Positions 27,101-35,269 are shown, counted from the stretch's first letter. The stretch is 64,000 nucleotides of DNA from Tepidamorphaceae bacterium (GCA_028279445.1 JANQNT010000022.1:1-64000); one strand, 5' to 3'. Notes: generated by a model not told the origin, from the letters alone. Made by a program: numbers and translations.

Positions 27101-28427
27101 CGCCGAAACGCCGGTGCGTGCAGAAATTCGTTGGGAACTGGATCGCAAGAGCGGAGATAAACGCACCAGTCACGTTTTGTACAAACTTGAGCGAGCGCCG
27201 GAGCCATTCAAGTCGCGTTTGGCTGAATGGGTGCTTGAAGAACTCATCGCCAAGGAGCCGAGCAACCACGAGGCTCTGAACACCTGCCTCAATTTGATCA
27301 CAAGCTCAGGTCTGGACGCCCTCGCTGATCTTGCTGACTTGTCAGCCATTCGCTCCAAGCGCAGTCGCCGGCGACAGAACCGTCTGATTTGGCTGTCTAT
27401 GCTTATGAGCACCAATGGCGCAGCAGGAATTGATGCACTGCGATCTTGGCTCAATTCATTGCCAGACTTGGCTGCTCGTGATGAATTGATGGTGGACTTC
27501 CTTGCCACAATTTTCCCCATACGTGGGCCAAGCTATGGCGGCAGCTACCAGGACTATAGGCGCCTACCCGTCATCCAGCATCTCTTGCAGCTGACCTACC
27601 GCCACATTCGGCGTGAGGATGATCTGGACCACGATGGTGTTTTCACACCCGGCCCAAGAGATGCGGCCCAAGATGCGCGCAATTCCATCTTGAACATCCT
27701 CCTCGACGTACCCGGAAACGAGACCTACCAAGCGCTGATTGAGTTGGCCGAGGCACCTGAGTTTGCCCTATCAAGGGAGCGGTTTAAGGTTCTAGCCGAC
27801 CAACGCGCCGCCAAAGACGCCGATATGAAACCTTGGTCGAGCAGCGATGTCCTCTCATTCGCGCAAGGTCACAATCAGGATCCAATGACGGTCGAAGATC
27901 TTCACCGCGTCATCATGGACCGCATGGTTGATATCAAAGATGAGATGGAAAGCGGCGAGTTTACAAATCGAGAGTTGCTAAGACAGGATCACTTGCCACG
28001 CGCCCAAGAACGGCCAATCCAGCTTGCTGTCGCGCAGCAACTGAACCTTCGGCGCGGAACAGCCTACACCAGCGCTCGCGAACCGGAGCAGGAAGACAAA
28101 AACGAGCCCGATATTCTGGTCTCACATTCACATGTAGTTGCACCCGTTCCTATAGAAATAAAGGTGGGCGATAGCTGGACGTATCGAGAATTTGTGGAAG
28201 CAATCGAGGACCAGTTGATCGGTAAATATTTGAAAGAAAATTTGAGAACGCATGGCGTGATCTTGATCACATACCACGGCAAAAAGAAACACTGGCTGCT
28301 TCCCGACACACGTTTCCAGATTGATTTCAGCCAGTTGATCCAAGCATTGCAGGATGAAGCGTCACGGCTTGAAGTTGATTTGGAAGGCTCCAAGTCGGTT
28401 AGTATCGTCGGCATATCGCTGGTTTAA
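24105..28427 (+). CDS. NACHT/STAND-like NTPase with C-terminal PD-(D/E)XK nuclease signature (putative defence protein)
   Basis: The product has 1440 residues with no signal peptide or membrane segment. The NTPase part is near the N terminus: Walker A AEAGAGKT at 50-57, Walker B FFLDSLDEARL at about 113-123 (two acidic residues, as in NACHT), a sensor-like YISCRVADWR near 149-158 and ANRPQDLLAMI near 260-270. A long helical region of about 1000 residues follows, in keeping with HEAT- or TPR-like sensor repeats. The C terminus (from about 1300) has the helix ERPIQLAVAQQLNL, then PDI with Asp1336, then PIEIK with Glu1351 and Lys1353, the pattern of PD-(D/E)XK nucleases. The ribosome site is weak (AGAGG 17 bases upstream). 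GC content is lower than in the core genes. It stands alone between an IS remnant and a tRNA. By analogy with Avs and bNACHT proteins it may sense phage and cut nucleic acid; this is inference, and the nuclease call rests on a short motif. Confidence 0.7.
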   Translation: MPFINLDRQFMPFKNERDWELHYSSFGSDGYWGAYSWDQLLNHTRVIILAEAGAGKTAELRAASDRIKSRNQAHGFVVTLNAVAKRGLEAALETSDDVTSFEKWKESETDAYFFLDSLDEARLSGSTFQEALSCLEKELSPHLHRARIYISCRVADWRAVSDEADFARYLRQDSEKKPDDNLIYDNADDALLKPLFDESQYNQTDDQPDKKADEKTEGPLVVALAPLSKQQASKLSEANGVTDVDRFLLALHKANATELANRPQDLLAMIEKWKSTGKIGTKFEALDWSIKTRLKETNLDISGLDTLTYEKAYDGAKFVATQLTLGQQRLLSWPIEAGQGITNQEAMDPSAVLPDFSGSETTRLLNRAIFDPATFGAVRLHHRDVQELLCAQWLLHRLADGCPVRRVWELLTNERSGKIRIRPALRPVAAWVAQLEPRIFRRVLDLEPQLLLEGGDPELIPIEERKQVLRKFAELHAGRDDAGISIDINQLARLATPELAPTIRGIWNNGSRSGEVRDLVLRLIWAGELEDLSDVAFAAVTSRRGEYERSIAARALMDIASPEQRKQLADYLIKHAKSFPARAMDAAIQVVFPRALDLVGLEQIIRKHPKHKRQTVHGGLNYGLEEIARGSDAATLQHLAMVLGRIAFEKPWVDSNETRVSKLWLHLMSPLLLGASKLVETADGGAVPSEIAQLIRKVLRRTEYGILDYQAGESRKKLTDALQANRTVNKQLYDLCLDEHADKPDDTWMFGNRFFNEPWTATEADFDIFVAALAAETQPNRKLCILHTCFAIARTADRLDELLPQIESAIGADGSLKAALDGLLNPPPRKIDDWEIEHNAKVESFKRQRRLKEQKNKDSWRDLRQDLTEKAHQVATESPFGLLYWARRWLRSEQRYADRDANDWRGFEQAFGTDVTNAVKDGMVQVWRRCDPGNIYRQGKLTNGGDVGRLGLSVELSRDPAFATQLSQEDVAIATRLAWTELSDIPDWALSIWDSRPEHAETPVRAEIRWELDRKSGDKRTSHVLYKLERAPEPFKSRLAEWVLEELIAKEPSNHEALNTCLNLITSSGLDALADLADLSAIRSKRSRRRQNRLIWLSMLMSTNGAAGIDALRSWLNSLPDLAARDELMVDFLATIFPIRGPSYGGSYQDYRRLPVIQHLLQLTYRHIRREDDLDHDGVFTPGPRDAAQDARNSILNILLDVPGNETYQALIELAEAPEFALSRERFKVLADQRAAKDADMKPWSSSDVLSFAQGHNQDPMTVEDLHRVIMDRMVDIKDEMESGEFTNRELLRQDHLPRAQERPIQLAVAQQLNLRRGTAYTSAREPEQEDKNEPDILVSHSHVVAPVPIEIKVGDSWTYREFVEAIEDQLIGKYLKENLRTHGVILITYHGKKKHWLLPDTRFQIDFSQLIQALQDEASRLEVDLEGSKSVSIVGISLV

Positions 28428-29134
28428 CTGTGCGGGCATTCAAATCTTCACGCTTTTTCTTCAAAGAAATAGCCTGCTTGAAAATTTCTTCTGAGCTGAC
28501 CGCGCCGAAACGATCCAATATTTATGGGTTCTTGATTAGCCCCTTCGAGTGTTCCGGTTTGAATGTTAGTGCATGTTCACATGGCGTTTGTACGTTCCCC
28601 GGAGGTCAATCGTTGTAGCTTCTGCAGAAAGGAGCAGCCCAAGCCCCCAAAGAGCCGTGGATATGGCAGCCCAATATCGGCACCTGGTGAATTATTTGAG
28701 CGAAGTCGATGGCAGCTACCAACATTGGCGCTTTTCACGCCGAAAGTCCGATTTAAACCTAACGCAACCTGGATTTTGCGACCACAGCGAATGGCCGCTC
28801 TCCGCCCAACTAGGTCTTTTGCCGCAGCGCGGCTTACGTCTGCTTGGGGGATTATCCAGTCACTCGAAAATCACTCACCAATTCGCCGCCTTCCGACAAA
28901 AACGAGCATATGTACACGCCGGTCTGACCGACAACCCTCGACTCTTCAGAGCATCTTTCTGTTGGAGAACGCACCGTGTGGTGGTCGGAAAGCGTCGACA
29001 GAGACGCCGGGCCTATATCTGCCCGTTGTGGCGGTCTCTCCACCACACCAGCGCGTGCAATAGGCGCGTAACCCACTGAAATATAGCGTCTTTCTTGGCG
29101 TTATCCGACGTCTCTCGTGACCTTTAGGAAAGAG
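28428..29134. other. Gene-poor right flank of the NACHT island
   Basis: About 700 bases between the NTPase stop codon and the tRNA. Two overlapping plus-strand frames (28563-29063 and 28573-29079) lack recognisable domains and a clear ribosome site, so no gene is called. The sequence looks like degraded island DNA. Confidence 0.45.
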
Positions 29135-29210
29135 TGGTGGGCCTGGCAGGATTCGAACCTGCAACCAGACCGTTATGAGCGGCCGGCTCTAACCGTTGAG
29201 CTACAGGCCC
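29135..29210 (-). tRNA. tRNA with CAU anticodon, probably tRNA-Ile2 (k2C) type
   Basis: On the minus strand the acceptor arm GGGCCTG (29204-29210) pairs with CAGGCCC (29139-29145), followed by encoded ACCA (29135-29138). The D arm has GCTC and GAGC, the anticodon stem GGCCG pairs with CGGTC, and the loop CTCATAA gives anticodon CAU. The T arm is GCAGG-TTCGAAT-CCTGC. The 5' end lacks the unpaired first base of initiator tRNA. Elongator Met and Ile2 share the anticodon; the overall form resembles alphaproteobacterial Ile2, read after lysidine modification by TilS. Confidence 0.9.
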
Positions 29211-29546
29211 CCGATCAGGCATGCGCGACACGCCGCCAGCGAGGCCTTCGACTTATGCCGCTCCGAGGGACGGTGCGCAACGCACATCGGACCGGCAGCG
29301 CCAAATTTCAGTCGCATTCGGCTGTCATCAGCGCGTCATTCGCTCGCGGAGCAAGGCTCACGATCCGGCCTGGCGTCCGCGCCCAAGCGCCACCGTCGCG
29401 CCCTTGCTCAAGCCCGCATGCTGGCGCGACCCGCGCGAGCCTGAACGACGCGAGCGTGAGCCACACAAGCGTGAACGCATTGGCCCGGCGATCGGCGGGG
29501 TCACCTGACCCATCACCGGACCACCAACTGGAAAGATGCCGCCTAC
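29211..29546. other. Intergenic stretch between the tRNA and the SIMPL gene
   Basis: About 340 GC-rich bases. Short plus-strand frames over 29117-29508 run through the antisense of the tRNA and are artefacts. It should hold the tRNA promoter (minus) and the promoter of the SIMPL gene (plus), but no clear -35/-10 pair was identified. Confidence 0.4.
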
Positions 29547-30293
29547 ATGCACCTGAATCTCATGCTGCGCGCCGGAGTGATCGCGCTTGTCGTTACCCTC
29601 GCCGCGATCTTCTCCCTGCCGGCGAAAGCCGACAGCAAGAACCGCCAGCCGGGCACCTTGTCGATCACCGGTACCGGCATGGTCAATGCCGCGCCGGACA
29701 TGGCCGTTGTCACCAGCGGCGTCATCACCGAGGCCAAAACCGCGCGCGAAGCCCTCGACGCCAACACCGCCCGGATGCAGCAGGTCATCGCCATCCTCAA
29801 GGAGGCCGGCATCGAGGCGCGCGACATCGCGACCACCGGTTTCAACGTCAACCCGGTCTACACCCGCTATCGGCCCAATCCCGGCGAGGAAGCCCGCCCC
29901 CCGACGATCCAGGGTTACCGCGTCGCCAACAACGTCACCGTGCGCGTTCGCGACCTCTCCAATCTTGGAGCCGTGCTCGACCGTGTCGTCAGCGACGGCG
30001 CCAATTCCATCGGCGGCATCCGCTTCGCCATCGACAACAATGAGGAGCTGATGGACAAGGCGCGTGCGGAAGCCGTCACCGATGCGGTGCGCAAGGCAAA
30101 GATCCTTGCCGAAGCCGCCGGCATCGAGCTTGGCCGCATACTGTCGCTGACCGAGGGCCACGTCGCCCGCCCGCCGGTCCCGGTCATGCAGATGGCGCGC
30201 GCGGACGCGGTCATGGCCGAGCCGGTGCCCATCGAGGCCGGCGAACAGACCTTGAGTGTTACCGTGTCGATTACTTGGGAGCTGGCAGAGTAA
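29547..30293 (+). CDS. SIMPL domain (DUF541) periplasmic protein
   Basis: The product has 248 residues. A signal peptide (LMLRAGVIALVVTLAAIFSL) is cleaved after AKA. The mature part shows the SIMPL pattern: GTLSITGTGMVNAAPDMAVV, the helix around MQQVIAILKEAGIEARDIAT, TGFNVNPVY, and IQGYRVANNVTVRVRDL, with a closing TLSVTVSITWEL. Members include the Brucella antigen BP26/Omp28 and E. coli YggE. They form ring-like oligomers in the periplasm with a poorly known role. The start lies about 11 bases after GGAAAG. Confidence 0.88.
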   Translation: MHLNLMLRAGVIALVVTLAAIFSLPAKADSKNRQPGTLSITGTGMVNAAPDMAVVTSGVITEAKTAREALDANTARMQQVIAILKEAGIEARDIATTGFNVNPVYTRYRPNPGEEARPPTIQGYRVANNVTVRVRDLSNLGAVLDRVVSDGANSIGGIRFAIDNNEELMDKARAEAVTDAVRKAKILAEAAGIELGRILSLTEGHVARPPVPVMQMARADAVMAEPVPIEAGEQTLSVTVSITWELAE

Positions 30294-30431
30294 TCCAGCT
30301 TTCAATGACGACCGAGCCTCCATCGTCGCGGCAATGGTGACCGGACTATTTGGCCTAAATTAACGAACTTCACGCAGTGTCACGACTCCGGGCCGGACCA
30401 TCGGGACCGGACCGGAGAGCGGACACTGACC

Positions 30432-31970
30432 ATGCAGACCATTGCCAATTTCTCTCGCCGGCTACGCCGGCGGATTACAGAATTCAGAAAGTCCGAGGAG
30501 GCAGCGACAGCGCTGATCTTCGGCATCACCTGCATTCCCCTGCTCGCCATTGCCGGCGTGGCCATGGATTACTCGCGCGCCACCTCGACGCGCAACCAGT
30601 TGCAGACCGCGGCCGACGCCGCGGCACTGGCCGCCGCCAAGAAACCCTATGCAACGCTCGCCGAACGCCAGCAGATCGCCGAGGACGTGTTCAAGGCCAA
30701 CGTGACCAGCCTGAAGTTCGCCAGCTCCTACAGCCTGAACTTCACCGAATTCGGCAACGGCCAGGGAGCCAGGCTGGATGTCAGCAGCAGCATCGACACC
30801 ACGGTCAGCGGTCTGCTCGGCGTCAACTACATTCCCGTATCGGTGCGCGCCGAAGTGATGGCCGCCGGCACCAATCTGGAAGTCGCCCTGGTGCTGGACA
30901 ACACCGGCTCGATGAACTGGAACGGCAAGATCGCAGCCCTGCGCGAGTCGACCGAAGAGCTGATCGACATCCTGTACGAGCCGCCGGATTCCGAAGAGAA
31001 GGTGAAAATGGCGCTGGTGCCGTTCGTCACCACCGTGAACATCAAGACGGACGGCTATACCAAGGACTGGATCGACCGTAAGGGCCGCGCCGCGCGCAAC
31101 GGCTTCAACTTCGATGGTCCCAACAAGAAGACGCACCACTGGAAGCTGTTCAAGAAGATGAACGGCGTATCGTGGAAGGGCTGTGTCGAGGCACGGCCCG
31201 AACCCTTCGACCTGACCGACGAACCCCCGATCTACGCCAACGCGGACAGTCTCTGGGTGCCTTATCTGTGGCCGGACGAGCCGGACAACGGCGGCGATTA
31301 CAGCAACGACTACATGGACGACGGGGTGTCGGGCAACGCCCAGAAACGCCAGCGCAACTGGAACAAGTACTACGGCGGTAACCCCAGCAATGACGAGACG
31401 CCGAGTTCCACCCGCGGCCCCAACAAGTCCTGCCCGCAGCCGATCCTGCCGCTGACCAACAACGTGGAGCGGATCCAGGACGAGGCTGCGCAGATGACGC
31501 CGTGGTTCAGCTCTGGCACCAACATCGCGCTCGGCCTGGCCTGGGGATGGCGCGTACTGTCGCCTGGCGTCCCGTTCACCGAAGGCGTGCCCTACGACGA
31601 TCCGGAAGTGCAGAAGGCAATCATCCTGCTGACCGACGGCCGCAACGAAATCGTCGGTCAGGACACGCACAACGACTCCGACTACACCGGCTTCGGCTAT
31701 GTTGCCGCGGGACACCTGGGCACGCAAAGCCGCAGCCAGGCCGTTGCAGCGGTGAACGCCAAGGTCGCCACCTTGTGCGAGCGGGTAAAGGATGAGGGCA
31801 TTCGCGTCTACACCATCACCTTCCAGCTCAACGACCCCGACCTGGACACGGTGTTCCAGAACTGCGCCAGCGAGCCTGGCCTCTACTACAAGAGCCCGAC
31901 CAACGCGCAGTTACGCGCCGCCTTCCAGGCCATCGCGCTTGATCTCAGCAATCTGCGTCTGTCGCGATAA
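30432..31970 (+). CDS. TadG-like pilus-assembly protein with von Willebrand A domain
   Basis: The product has 512 residues. It opens with a short basic cytoplasmic part and one membrane segment (ALIFGITCIPLLAIAGVAMD), the TadE/TadG N-terminal pattern, followed by YSRATSTRNQLQTAADAAA and LAAAKKP. A von Willebrand A domain begins at LEVALVLDNTGSM, where D-x-T-G-S is the metal-binding MIDAS, and continues to KAIILLTDGRNE. An aromatic, low-complexity middle (about 210-320) separates the two halves. TadG proteins belong to Flp-pilus loci, but no other tad gene is in the window, so this copy is an orphan that may serve another surface function. Confidence 0.85.
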   Translation: MQTIANFSRRLRRRITEFRKSEEAATALIFGITCIPLLAIAGVAMDYSRATSTRNQLQTAADAAALAAAKKPYATLAERQQIAEDVFKANVTSLKFASSYSLNFTEFGNGQGARLDVSSSIDTTVSGLLGVNYIPVSVRAEVMAAGTNLEVALVLDNTGSMNWNGKIAALRESTEELIDILYEPPDSEEKVKMALVPFVTTVNIKTDGYTKDWIDRKGRAARNGFNFDGPNKKTHHWKLFKKMNGVSWKGCVEARPEPFDLTDEPPIYANADSLWVPYLWPDEPDNGGDYSNDYMDDGVSGNAQKRQRNWNKYYGGNPSNDETPSSTRGPNKSCPQPILPLTNNVERIQDEAAQMTPWFSSGTNIALGLAWGWRVLSPGVPFTEGVPYDDPEVQKAIILLTDGRNEIVGQDTHNDSDYTGFGYVAAGHLGTQSRSQAVAAVNAKVATLCERVKDEGIRVYTITFQLNDPDLDTVFQNCASEPGLYYKSPTNAQLRAAFQAIALDLSNLRLSR

Positions 31971-31999
31971 GCGCCTACCGGGCCGGCGGAACCGACGGC

Positions 32000-33208
32000 T
32001 CACACCGGCTGGAACACCTCGATGACATCATCGAAGCTCGCCACCGCGTGGGCGCCGCACGAGCGCACCGGCGTTTCGAGCTGACGGGCGAAGGCATCGC
32101 TCAACAGCAGCGGAATGCCGAGCTTCTTGTTCAACCTCCCCACCCGGTCGGTAAGGTTGACGTCCCGACCCACCACCGTGAAGTCGAGCCGCTCGCCGGA
32201 ACCGACATTGCCGAAAGCGGCCTGGCCGTGATGCAGCGCGATGCCCATCTCGAAGCGCGCCTTGCCGCTCGGACAGAACCGCTCGCACGATTGAAGCGCA
32301 CCGCGCGCGGCCGCAAGCGCGTTCTCGGCTGCCGCGGTCGATCCGGCGTCGCCGTCCGGAAAGATCGCCAGGATGCCATCGCCGATGAACTTCAGCACAC
32401 TCCCCTGATGCGCTTCCACCTGCGGCACGACGCAATCGTAATAGCGATTGAGCAGGTCGGCGGTATCCTCCGCGCTCATGTCCTGGGTGCGTCGGGTGAA
32501 GTCGCGCATGTCGACGAACATGATCGCCGAGGTGATGCGGGTGATGTCGCCGCGGTGCACGTTGCCTGACAGGATTTGCTCGGCCTGGCGGGCGCCGACA
32601 TAGATCGACAGCACGTCGCGCATGTTCATGTCCAGTGAGCGCAGCTCCACCGCCGGCGTGAACACGTCCAGCACCGCGCCGAGCAGTCCCCTATCGAAGT
32701 CGCTGAAGCCGCCATCGGCCCGCGTCGCAAGCGTCATCGCCTGGATCGATCCGTTGGTGAATGTGAGCGGGATCACGAGGTAGCCGGTCATGCCCTCCTC
32801 GCGCAGGTCCGGCACGATGCCGAAGGCCTCGTCCGGCGTGTCGGGGATGTGCAGATCGACCCATTGCAGCGTCTCGTGCACCACCTTGATCGGGCTGCGC
32901 TCGTAGATGCCAAGATCGCGCTGATCCCAGTCATAGGTGGATTGTGTGACGGCTTCGCCCGGTCTCCAGCGATAGCCGCGCGCGATGACCGTCGCCGTCA
33001 GCGCCCGCAGCGACAGCATGACCCGATCGAGCGGAACGCCGGCCGCAACCAGGCGCTCGCACAGACCCGCGTGCAGGTCCTCCATCGATCCGCCGCGCAG
33101 CCCCTCGCCGAGTATCCAGGCGCGGATCGGCGCGGCCGTCGCGTCAACGTCCGCCGGCGCCGCGGCGCCGGCTTGCGGCGTGGTCATGTCGCGTGCGGTG
33201 TCTGTCAT
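32000..33208 (-). CDS. Class III adenylate/guanylate cyclase
   Basis: The ATG at 33208 is preferred because AGAGGG precedes it at a good spacing; an in-frame TTG at 33229 is less likely. The product has 402 residues. The N-terminal part (about 30-200) resembles a GAF-like sensory region (YDWDQRDLGIYERSPIKVV, GYLVIPLTFTNGS). The C-terminal catalytic domain has AIMFVDMRDFTRRTQDMS with the metal-binding Asp pair, then KFIGDGILAIFP and VVGRDVNLTDRVGRL with the conserved Asn and Arg. No membrane segment is seen, so it is cytoplasmic. It converges with the TadG gene, whose stop codon is 29 bases away. The product is probably cAMP. Confidence 0.88.
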   Translation of the reverse strand: MTDTARDMTTPQAGAAAPADVDATAAPIRAWILGEGLRGGSMEDLHAGLCERLVAAGVPLDRVMLSLRALTATVIARGYRWRPGEAVTQSTYDWDQRDLGIYERSPIKVVHETLQWVDLHIPDTPDEAFGIVPDLREEGMTGYLVIPLTFTNGSIQAMTLATRADGGFSDFDRGLLGAVLDVFTPAVELRSLDMNMRDVLSIYVGARQAEQILSGNVHRGDITRITSAIMFVDMRDFTRRTQDMSAEDTADLLNRYYDCVVPQVEAHQGSVLKFIGDGILAIFPDGDAGSTAAAENALAAARGALQSCERFCPSGKARFEMGIALHHGQAAFGNVGSGERLDFTVVGRDVNLTDRVGRLNKKLGIPLLLSDAFARQLETPVRSCGAHAVASFDDVIEVFQPV

Positions 33209-33378
33209 GGCGATGCCCTCTGGCGTCAAGCGCGGCTGCTGCGGATATATGCGCTGTCCCGGCGCGGAAAAGGCCCTCAGCGAGCATTCAAGCCCATTTG
33301 ATCGAGGTCAATGTCTCGCGCGCACGGCTTGCTAATCTGACCGGCATAGAGAGCTTTGAAGCCGTGGAGGAGCACACC

Positions 33379-33489
33379 ATGCCAGCCGAAACCATGCTCA
33401 TCGTGAGCGCCATCGTTGCAGGCTTTGCCGTATTTGCGGTCGCCGTTTCCTGGGCCGACCACCAGTCTCAGATGGCGCGCGGCAGGTAG
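33379..33489 (+). CDS. Small single-pass membrane protein, 36 residues
   Basis: The ATG at 33379 follows an excellent ribosome site, GGAGGAG, with a 6-base spacer. The product begins MPAETMLIVSAIVAGFAVF and has one hydrophobic helix of about 18 residues, followed by a hydrophilic tail ending SQMARGR. A strong rho-independent terminator lies about 90 bases downstream. It is divergent from the cyclase gene. Such peptides are common in alphaproteobacteria and mostly uncharacterised. The ribosome site, membrane helix and terminator together support a real gene. Confidence 0.7.
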   Translation: MPAETMLIVSAIVAGFAVFAVAVSWADHQSQMARGR

Positions 33490-33580
33490 CCCGCGCCGCG
33501 ACCGCCTAACTGCCGGCCTGTCCGGCCCTTCTTCCTGCAAACTTGCGCAGTTGATTGCTGCTCCTCGCAATCGCGCAAAT

Positions 33581-33611
33581 GGCCCGGCCGCCTGGCCGGG
33601 CCTCTTTTGTT
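33581..33611 (+). terminator. Rho-independent terminator
   Basis: GGCCCGGCC at 33581-33589 pairs with GGCCGGGCC at 33594-33602 around the loop GCCT and is followed by TCTTTTGTT. It ends the transcript of the 36-residue membrane protein. The remaining stretch to 33820 contains no gene I can support. Confidence 0.85.
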
Positions 33612-33820
33612 GGCGCCAGACGCGGATCACTCATCCCTCGGGTACGCCGGCGTCCCGCTAACTCTGCAGATAGCGCTCCAGGTGTTGCTGATTGCGCGAC
33701 GGGATTTTCCGCGAGTCTTCGACTTTTGCATCCGGCAGGATGCGCAGGCGGGTGACTGTTGCACCGCGCCGGGGCGGAAACAAGCGCGCCGAAGTGCTGG
33801 ATGCGTCGCGTATCGTGCCG

Positions 33821-34102
33821 TCAGAGGAAAAGCGCGTCGCCCTGCTCGGCGATCACCCGTTCGGCCTTGCGGAACGCGGCCTGAACCGCCTCGTCGCGGC
33901 TGCCGAAGACGTCGGCGCGGATCAGCCGATGCTCGCGCATCTCGCCGTCGACCTCCTTGGTCAGCACCGCGCAGAGCCGGAACTGCCCACCCTCGGGCAT
34001 CGGCGTCGCGGCGACCCTGACACCGTCGATGGTCGTTTCGTCGGCGACCTCAGGCGCCGCGGCACCGTTTCCGCCACCGAACAGTTTTTTCAGGATCGAC
34101 AT
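33821..34102 (-). CDS. HlyU family transcriptional regulator
   Basis: The product has 93 residues and follows GGGAGGC. It shows the alphaproteobacterial HlyU-like pattern: MSILKKLFGGG, then RVAATPMPEGGQFRLCAVL, EVDGEMREHRLIRADVF and a closing AERVIAEQGDALF. The family name derives from a Vibrio regulator, but these short members lack an obvious helix-turn-helix, so the regulatory role is uncertain. It is transcribed away from the lipoprotein gene cluster and has no clear operon partner. Confidence 0.85.
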   Translation of the reverse strand: MSILKKLFGGGNGAAAPEVADETTIDGVRVAATPMPEGGQFRLCAVLTKEVDGEMREHRLIRADVFGSRDEAVQAAFRKAERVIAEQGDALFL

Positions 34103-34221
34103 CGCAACGCCTCCCGCGCTCGCAGGCCGGAAGGGTGGACGGTCGCGGCGGACGGGTCAACGTTTATGGGCAGGTGCTTCCTGCCGTCGCCACATTGACA
34201 GGCGACGCCCAAGGTCAGGAC

Positions 34222-35025
34222 CTAATTGTCGTCACGCAGAAGCAGTTCATTCAGGAAGGACTCAGCGGCTTCCCTGTTGCTCCGAGGCGCTCGACGCCCG
34301 AAGAAGGGCGCGCCCGTATCCTGCCCCTTCTGGTCTGCCGTGGTTTTCCCGCCCGCGAACGTTATTGTCAGCATATTGGTGCTTGTTCTCTCCAGGCTTC
34401 CAAATCCTCCCGGCCCCACAAAACTCGTCAAATTCCAAGTTGGCCCTGCAGAATTGACATTTTTTGTTACAATGAACTTTATTACACCGCCAAAAGCTCC
34501 GCCTTTATCAATATTTTCTTCGAAATTTGGATTGGGCCCCGTAAATCCAAGTCTGACAATATTATCGATTCCCAGGCGCCCAGTTAAGTAGTGATTTGAA
34601 TTTTCCGGACATATTCCAAAATTACTGTCAGAAGAAGATTTCCATTTATTATGTATATCTATCATTTCAAAAGTTCTTTTTGTTGTAAAAGTATGTTTTC
34701 TTGTGTTTCTGGAAAGAAAATTTACACCTATCGATAAATTTGTTCCGACAGACGGGAAACTAAAGCTCGGCTTAATTTCGCCTTTATCAGATATTTCTAA
34801 TGATAAACTTATTGCTACTGAAAATTTATTATCAATAAGCTTATCTTTATATTCTTTATTATTAAAAAGATCAACAAGTTCGCAGACAATTCGATCATAG
34901 ACCAAATCTATAGATGGCCCCTTCTGCTCTTCAGATCGCGGTAGATCGAAACTGGGAACGGCACAGCCGGCAAGAGGCGTCGCCAGGATGGCAACCGAGA
35001 ACACACCTTTGAGACCAGTCCACAT
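34222..35025 (-). CDS. AT-rich hypothetical lipoprotein
   Basis: The ATG at 35025 is chosen because GGGAGGGG precedes it. The product has 267 residues. The signal peptide GVFSVAILATPLAGC ends in a lipobox (LAGC), so it is probably a lipid-anchored outer-membrane or periplasmic protein. The mature part includes PSIDLVYDRIVCELVDLFNN, IKPSFSFPSVGTNLSIGVN and a glycine-rich FVGPGGFGSL region that suggests beta structure. The central 34.4-34.9 kb is very AT-rich compared with neighbours, a sign of transfer from another genome. I do not recognise the family. The stop codon TAG overlaps a GGTCAGGACCT word that also occurs near 13451. Confidence 0.75.
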   Translation of the reverse strand: MWTGLKGVFSVAILATPLAGCAVPSFDLPRSEEQKGPSIDLVYDRIVCELVDLFNNKEYKDKLIDNKFSVAISLSLEISDKGEIKPSFSFPSVGTNLSIGVNFLSRNTRKHTFTTKRTFEMIDIHNKWKSSSDSNFGICPENSNHYLTGRLGIDNIVRLGFTGPNPNFEENIDKGGAFGGVIKFIVTKNVNSAGPTWNLTSFVGPGGFGSLERTSTNMLTITFAGGKTTADQKGQDTGAPFFGRRAPRSNREAAESFLNELLLRDDN

Positions 35026-35269
35026 GCTGCGCCCCTCCCCCCAGAGTGCACGCGATAGCCACATTATGACTCGTCTGAGCGATGATGCAACTTATGCGGG
35101 AGCGGCGGCTTACTGATTCCGGCGATATGACAGTTAGAAGGAGATGCGCTCAAAGCGCGTGCGCTCTTGGTACTTCGTGATGGTACGTGCGCGCGCTCGC
35201 CTGATCAGCCCGCCCTCGGGCATCAGCGTTGCGGCGGGTCAATGGGCGACAGGCAGGCATTCCCTGCCC

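Noticed and set aside
28563-29079. Two plus-strand frames of about 167 codons in the right flank of the island
   Set aside because: They overlap in different frames, have no ribosome site, and neither product resembles a known protein.
29135-29210. Initiator tRNA-fMet as identity of the CAU tRNA
   Set aside because: The first acceptor pair is a normal G-C, whereas initiator tRNAs have a mismatch there, and the anticodon stem lacks the three G-C pairs.
13451-34223. Shared word GGTCAGGACCT at 13451-13461 and 34213-34223 as possible attachment sites
   Set aside because: It is only 11 bases and palindromic, and the two sites lie over 20 kb apart across several core-like genes, so no element can be defined from it.
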